From Bacillota bacterium (lineage in GTDB: Bacteria > Bacillota > Dethiobacteria > Dethiobacterales > Dethiobacteraceae), in NCBI GenBank assembly GCA_012841735.1, contig DUUE01000112.1, positions 1 through 7,863 of the forward strand: 7,863 nt of DNA. The letters are read 5' to 3'. Below are positions 6,112 through 7,863 of the stretch, piece after piece. Each line of letters starts with the position of its first letter. The stretch's first letter is position 1. A program made the position numbers and the translations under genes. The notes beneath the pieces were generated by a model. That model searched no databases. It saw only the letters and a program-made list of their open reading frames with translations, and had not been told where the DNA came from.

Positions 6112-6252
6112 ATGAAAACCGAATTGCTGCATTACTGGGAAGAAGGCAAGCCCATCCCCGGGTATAAGCCCGAGGAAGAGGATATTGTAAAAAAAGCGCT
6201 GCATGATGTGGAAGATGCTTTATTTGCCTTTATTGTAGGTTTGCTGTATTAA
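6112..6252 (+). CDS. Small 46-residue protein of unknown function
   Basis: I do not recognise this protein. It starts with ATG 6112, 10 bases after AGGAGGG (6095-6101), which itself overlaps the stop of the UroD-like gene; an in-frame ATG at 6103 is too close to that site. The sequence begins MKTELLHYWEEGKPIPGYKP, then an acidic stretch EEEDIVKKALHDVEDALF and a hydrophobic end AFIVGLLY. It looks like a Pro/Gly turn region followed by an amphipathic helix with a non-polar C-terminus, which could mediate binding to a partner or a membrane. A strong terminator begins 8 bases after its stop, so it is the last gene of the UroD-like transcript. The good ribosome binding site, tight spacing and terminator argue for a real gene and against chance or a truncated longer one. 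Confidence 0.7.
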   Translation: MKTELLHYWEEGKPIPGYKPEEEDIVKKALHDVEDALFAFIVGLLY

Positions 6253-6259
6253 CACACGG

Positions 6260-6300
6260 AAAACAAACGGGACTGCGGTGCAGTTCCGTTTGTTTTTCTC
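6260..6300 (+). terminator. Strong intrinsic terminator of the UroD-like/small-protein unit
   Basis: A 17-bp stem (6260-6276 with 6280-6296, one G-T pair at 6271/6285) with a 3-base loop is followed by further T/C-rich sequence. A-rich left and T-rich right flanks mean it may work in both directions. Confidence 0.9.
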
Positions 6301-6396
6301 TTCGCCTGTCGCGTGTCTTCTTCCTTGCGGCATAGTTGCCGTGCAGATAACCATACTAAAAAGACAGAAATGATGCCGGCAAAGGAGGAACACGAC

Positions 6397-6729
6397 TTGA
6401 AACCAATTTTAAAATGGCAGTATGACCAGCTGCTGAAAGAATTGCTGCTGCTGCAGGAGCACCAGACCGACCCCACATGCCCTTGTTCCACAGACGGTGA
6501 AATGTGTGTGCGCAAACACCTGCTGGCCATTGAGGGCTATGCGCAGGAGACAATTCCTATGGAAGAGGAAAAGCGTTTCCGGGAAAAACTGCAGAACCTG
6601 GCGGCAGAGGCGCAGTCCTACAGGGAGCAGGAAGAAGAGGCGCTGCGGGGCAATACCGAACATGTTTCCCTGGTGGACTGGAGCAGGAAATGGCGCAAGG
6701 AATTTGAGGAATACAGCCTTGAACTGTGA
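6397..6729 (+). CDS. Hypothetical 110-residue protein with Cys-Pro-Cys cluster
   Basis: No family is recognised. The TTG at 6397 is chosen because a near-perfect AAAGGAGG (6381-6388) lies 8 bases upstream; a longer in-frame reading from 6313 has no such site. The protein is soluble, charged and almost wholly helical in appearance. Near residue 28 is a compact cluster: His22-x5-Cys28-Pro-Cys30-x6-Cys37-x3-His41, which could bind zinc or an iron-sulfur cluster (inference). Residues about 56-85 are a Glu/Arg/Gln-rich likely coiled coil (EEEKRFREKLQNLAAEAQSYREQEEEA), and the end is Trp- and Glu-rich (VDWSRKWRKEFEEYSLEL). A terminator stands upstream, so it has its own promoter or depends on readthrough; I could not identify a convincing -35/-10. 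The nitroreductase gene follows after 154 bases. Confidence 0.75.
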   Translation: MKPILKWQYDQLLKELLLLQEHQTDPTCPCSTDGEMCVRKHLLAIEGYAQETIPMEEEKRFREKLQNLAAEAQSYREQEEEALRGNTEHVSLVDWSRKWRKEFEEYSLEL

Positions 6730-6818
6730 TAAGCTCATTTCCTTTGCCCGGGCAGGCGGCGGGTGAGAGAATGTTTTCAGAATTGTGCGTGAACAGTGAT
6801 TGCTTCGCGGGGATATGG

Positions 6819-6838
6819 GGCAGCGTCGGAATGCTGCC
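6819..6838 (+). other. Hairpin in the nitroreductase upstream region
   Basis: GGCAGC (6819-6824) pairs with GCTGCC (6833-6838); two more pairs (one G-T) extend the stem to 8 bp with a CGGA tetraloop. No T run follows, so it is not a typical terminator. In the 154 bases between the two genes I see this hairpin, a TGCCCGGGCA palindrome (6746-6755) and no convincing promoter. Confidence 0.3.
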
Positions 6839-6883
6839 TTCAGTAAATAAACTCAGTAATAAACTTGGAAAGGAGTACTGCCG

Positions 6884-7447
6884 GTGGATAGAGTTCTGGA
6901 AGTAATCAGGAAGCGCCGCAGCGTGCGCGGGTTTAAGTCCGATCCGGTAAAAAAGGAAGACCTGGAGACTGTGCTGGAAGTCGCCATGTATGCTCCCAGT
7001 GCGGGGAACCGACAGCCATGGCATTTTACCGTTATTACTGACGGAAAGCTTATTAATGAGCTTTCTGCCCGGGCAAAAGCGGCCCTTGCGGCAGACAGGA
7101 ATTCACCTTATCAACAGCGCGCGGCTGATCCCAATTTCCACCTTTTTTATCACGCTCCCGTGGTGATTATTGTCAGCGGGGCTGAAAGTTCACGGCTGGC
7201 TCACACGGACTGTGCCGCGGCCACGCAGAATATCCTGCTGGCGGCGGAAGCGCTGGGCCTTGGTAGCTGTTGGGTCAATCTTTTCCTTTTTGCTTTCAGG
7301 GGAGAAGGCGGAGAGGACTTGCCCGGGCACCTGGGAATTCCCGGGGGATACAAACCCCTGTATTCCATTGCCCTGGGATACAAAGTACACGACAACTGGC
7401 CGGTGCCGCCGCGTAAAAAAGAATGTGTTACTTATATAGATGGGTAA
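6884..7447 (+). CDS. Nitroreductase-family FMN flavoprotein
   Basis: Family members are FMN-dependent NAD(P)H oxidoreductases that reduce nitro compounds, quinones, enones or flavins; the physiological substrate here is unknown. The 187-residue protein shows the FMN phosphate-binding RRSVRGF (11-17), the PSAGNRQPWHF motif (38-48), the AATQNILLAAEALGLGSCWV helix (112-131) and a C-terminal ALGYKVHDNWPVPPRK segment (163-178) near the usual GYP/RK end. Length is typical of the short single-domain subgroup. The GTG start at 6884 follows AAAGGAG (6869-6875) by 8 bases and begins at the conserved first helix. The truncated alcohol dehydrogenase gene follows after 47 bases and may share its transcript. 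Confidence 0.9.
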   Translation: MDRVLEVIRKRRSVRGFKSDPVKKEDLETVLEVAMYAPSAGNRQPWHFTVITDGKLINELSARAKAALAADRNSPYQQRAADPNFHLFYHAPVVIIVSGAESSRLAHTDCAAATQNILLAAEALGLGSCWVNLFLFAFRGEGGEDLPGHLGIPGGYKPLYSIALGYKVHDNWPVPPRKKECVTYIDG

Positions 7448-7494
7448 AGGACGGGGCATAAAGCAAGCCAGCCAATTAACGGGGAGGTAGAAAA

Positions 7495-7833
7495 ATGAAG
7501 GCCGCTTTTATTGTGGCTCCGCGCAAGTTTGAAATCCGGGAAGTGCCCATGCCCACCATCAGTGATGACGAAATATTGGTCAGAATTGAGGCCTGCGGTG
7601 TCTGTTCCAGTGATATGACAGCTTATAAAGATACATACAGCGAGGAAATGAAAAAACAGGTGCCTTTTCCGCGCAGGTCCGGGCATGAGCCGGCCGGTAC
7701 GGTGGTGGAAGTGGGCAAAAATGTTAAGGGGTTCAGTGTGGGAGACAGGATTACAGGTTATTTTGGCGATGAGTGTTACTGCGAGTATGTGGCCTGTGAC
7801 CCCTCCAATATGACCGCCCGCGGCCATGTGTAA
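7495..7833 (+). CDS. Truncated zinc-dependent alcohol dehydrogenase (GroES-like N-terminal domain only)
   Basis: The 112-residue product is the N-terminal half of a medium-chain dehydrogenase: start MKAAFIVAPRKFEIREVPMP, the catalytic-zinc motif Cys34-Gly-Val-Cys37-Ser-Ser-Asp40, Gly63-His64-Glu65, and the VxxVGKNVKGFSVGDRI strand (residues 71-86). Full members are about 340 residues; the NAD(P)-binding Rossmann domain is absent. The ATG at 7495 has GGGGAGG (7481-7487) 7 bases upstream. The sequence stops at TAA 7831, and the other two frames also close by 7847, after which it turns A/T-rich. A single indel cannot therefore restore the gene inside the window. It is probably a remnant from deletion or recombination; less likely it is a nonsense mutation, since the frame after the stop is open to the window end. 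It is unlikely to be an active enzyme. Confidence 0.8.
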   Translation: MKAAFIVAPRKFEIREVPMPTISDDEILVRIEACGVCSSDMTAYKDTYSEEMKKQVPFPRRSGHEPAGTVVEVGKNVKGFSVGDRITGYFGDECYCEYVACDPSNMTARGHV

Positions 7834-7863
7834 CCGGTAAAATATAATCAACAAATTTACGCA

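Noticed and set aside
6770..6904. Possible 44-residue ORF upstream of the nitroreductase
   Set aside because: It has only a weak GGGTGA-like site, overlaps the nitroreductase ribosome binding site and start, and its composition does not look coding.
6557..7024. Minus-strand 155-codon frame across the 110-residue gene and the nitroreductase start
   Set aside because: It spans two well-supported plus-strand genes and shows no domain features.
1424..7345. CCCGGG found about seven times (for example 1424, 3687, 6157, 6747, 7068, 7322, 7340)
   Set aside because: Mildly more than chance would give, but scattered in coding and non-coding sequence with no consistent flank or orientation; likely compositional.

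Overview
The window reads as chromosomal DNA of an anaerobic Firmicute, probably class Clostridia (Peptococcaceae-like) or a relative. The reasons are strong AGGAGG-type ribosome binding sites, GTG and TTG starts, several intrinsic terminators, a LysM plus 3D-domain cell-wall protein, and a UroD/MtaA-superfamily gene of the kind common in acetogenic, sulfate-reducing and dehalogenating Clostridia. This placement is inference; no ribosomal RNA is present to settle it. I saw no CRISPR array, insertion sequence, phage module or integrase.

Left part (1-1811): a hairpin (5-32) precedes tadA (tRNA adenosine deaminase). A tRNA-Ser(CGA) with encoded CCA and its own terminator follows. Next comes a secreted protein with two LysM domains and a C-terminal 3D domain, closed by a very strong terminator.

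Middle part (1880-4090): a two-gene nucleotide-sugar unit on the + strand. It holds galE, broken by one extra T near 2494/2495, and, 14 bases further on, a sugar-1-phosphate nucleotidyltransferase with a hexapeptide-repeat tail. Together they would supply nucleotide sugars for surface polysaccharide. The unit converges on a minus-strand TetR-family regulator. The two terminators between them are interlocked: the minus-strand terminator lies inside the 3' end of the nucleotidyltransferase gene, and the plus-strand terminator reaches the regulator's stop codon.

Right-middle part (4738-6300): the TetR-type gene diverges from a UroD-like gene. Between them are a 30-bp near-perfect palindrome (4835-4864) and a good sigma-A-type promoter (TTGCTA, 17 bp, TATAAT). 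This is most simply read as a regulator, its operator and its target. The UroD-like gene is followed by a 46-residue protein, then a strong terminator, giving a compact two-gene regulated unit. The 46-residue protein is the least explained element here.

Right end (6397-7863): a 110-residue protein with a Cys-Pro-Cys cluster, a nitroreductase-family flavoprotein, and a 112-residue N-terminal piece of a zinc-dependent alcohol dehydrogenase that stops early. All three reading frames acquire stops just beyond it, so it looks like a real remnant and not a single frameshift. No stretch over 300 bases lacks a gene. The most interesting material is the TetR / operator / UroD-like / small-protein cassette.
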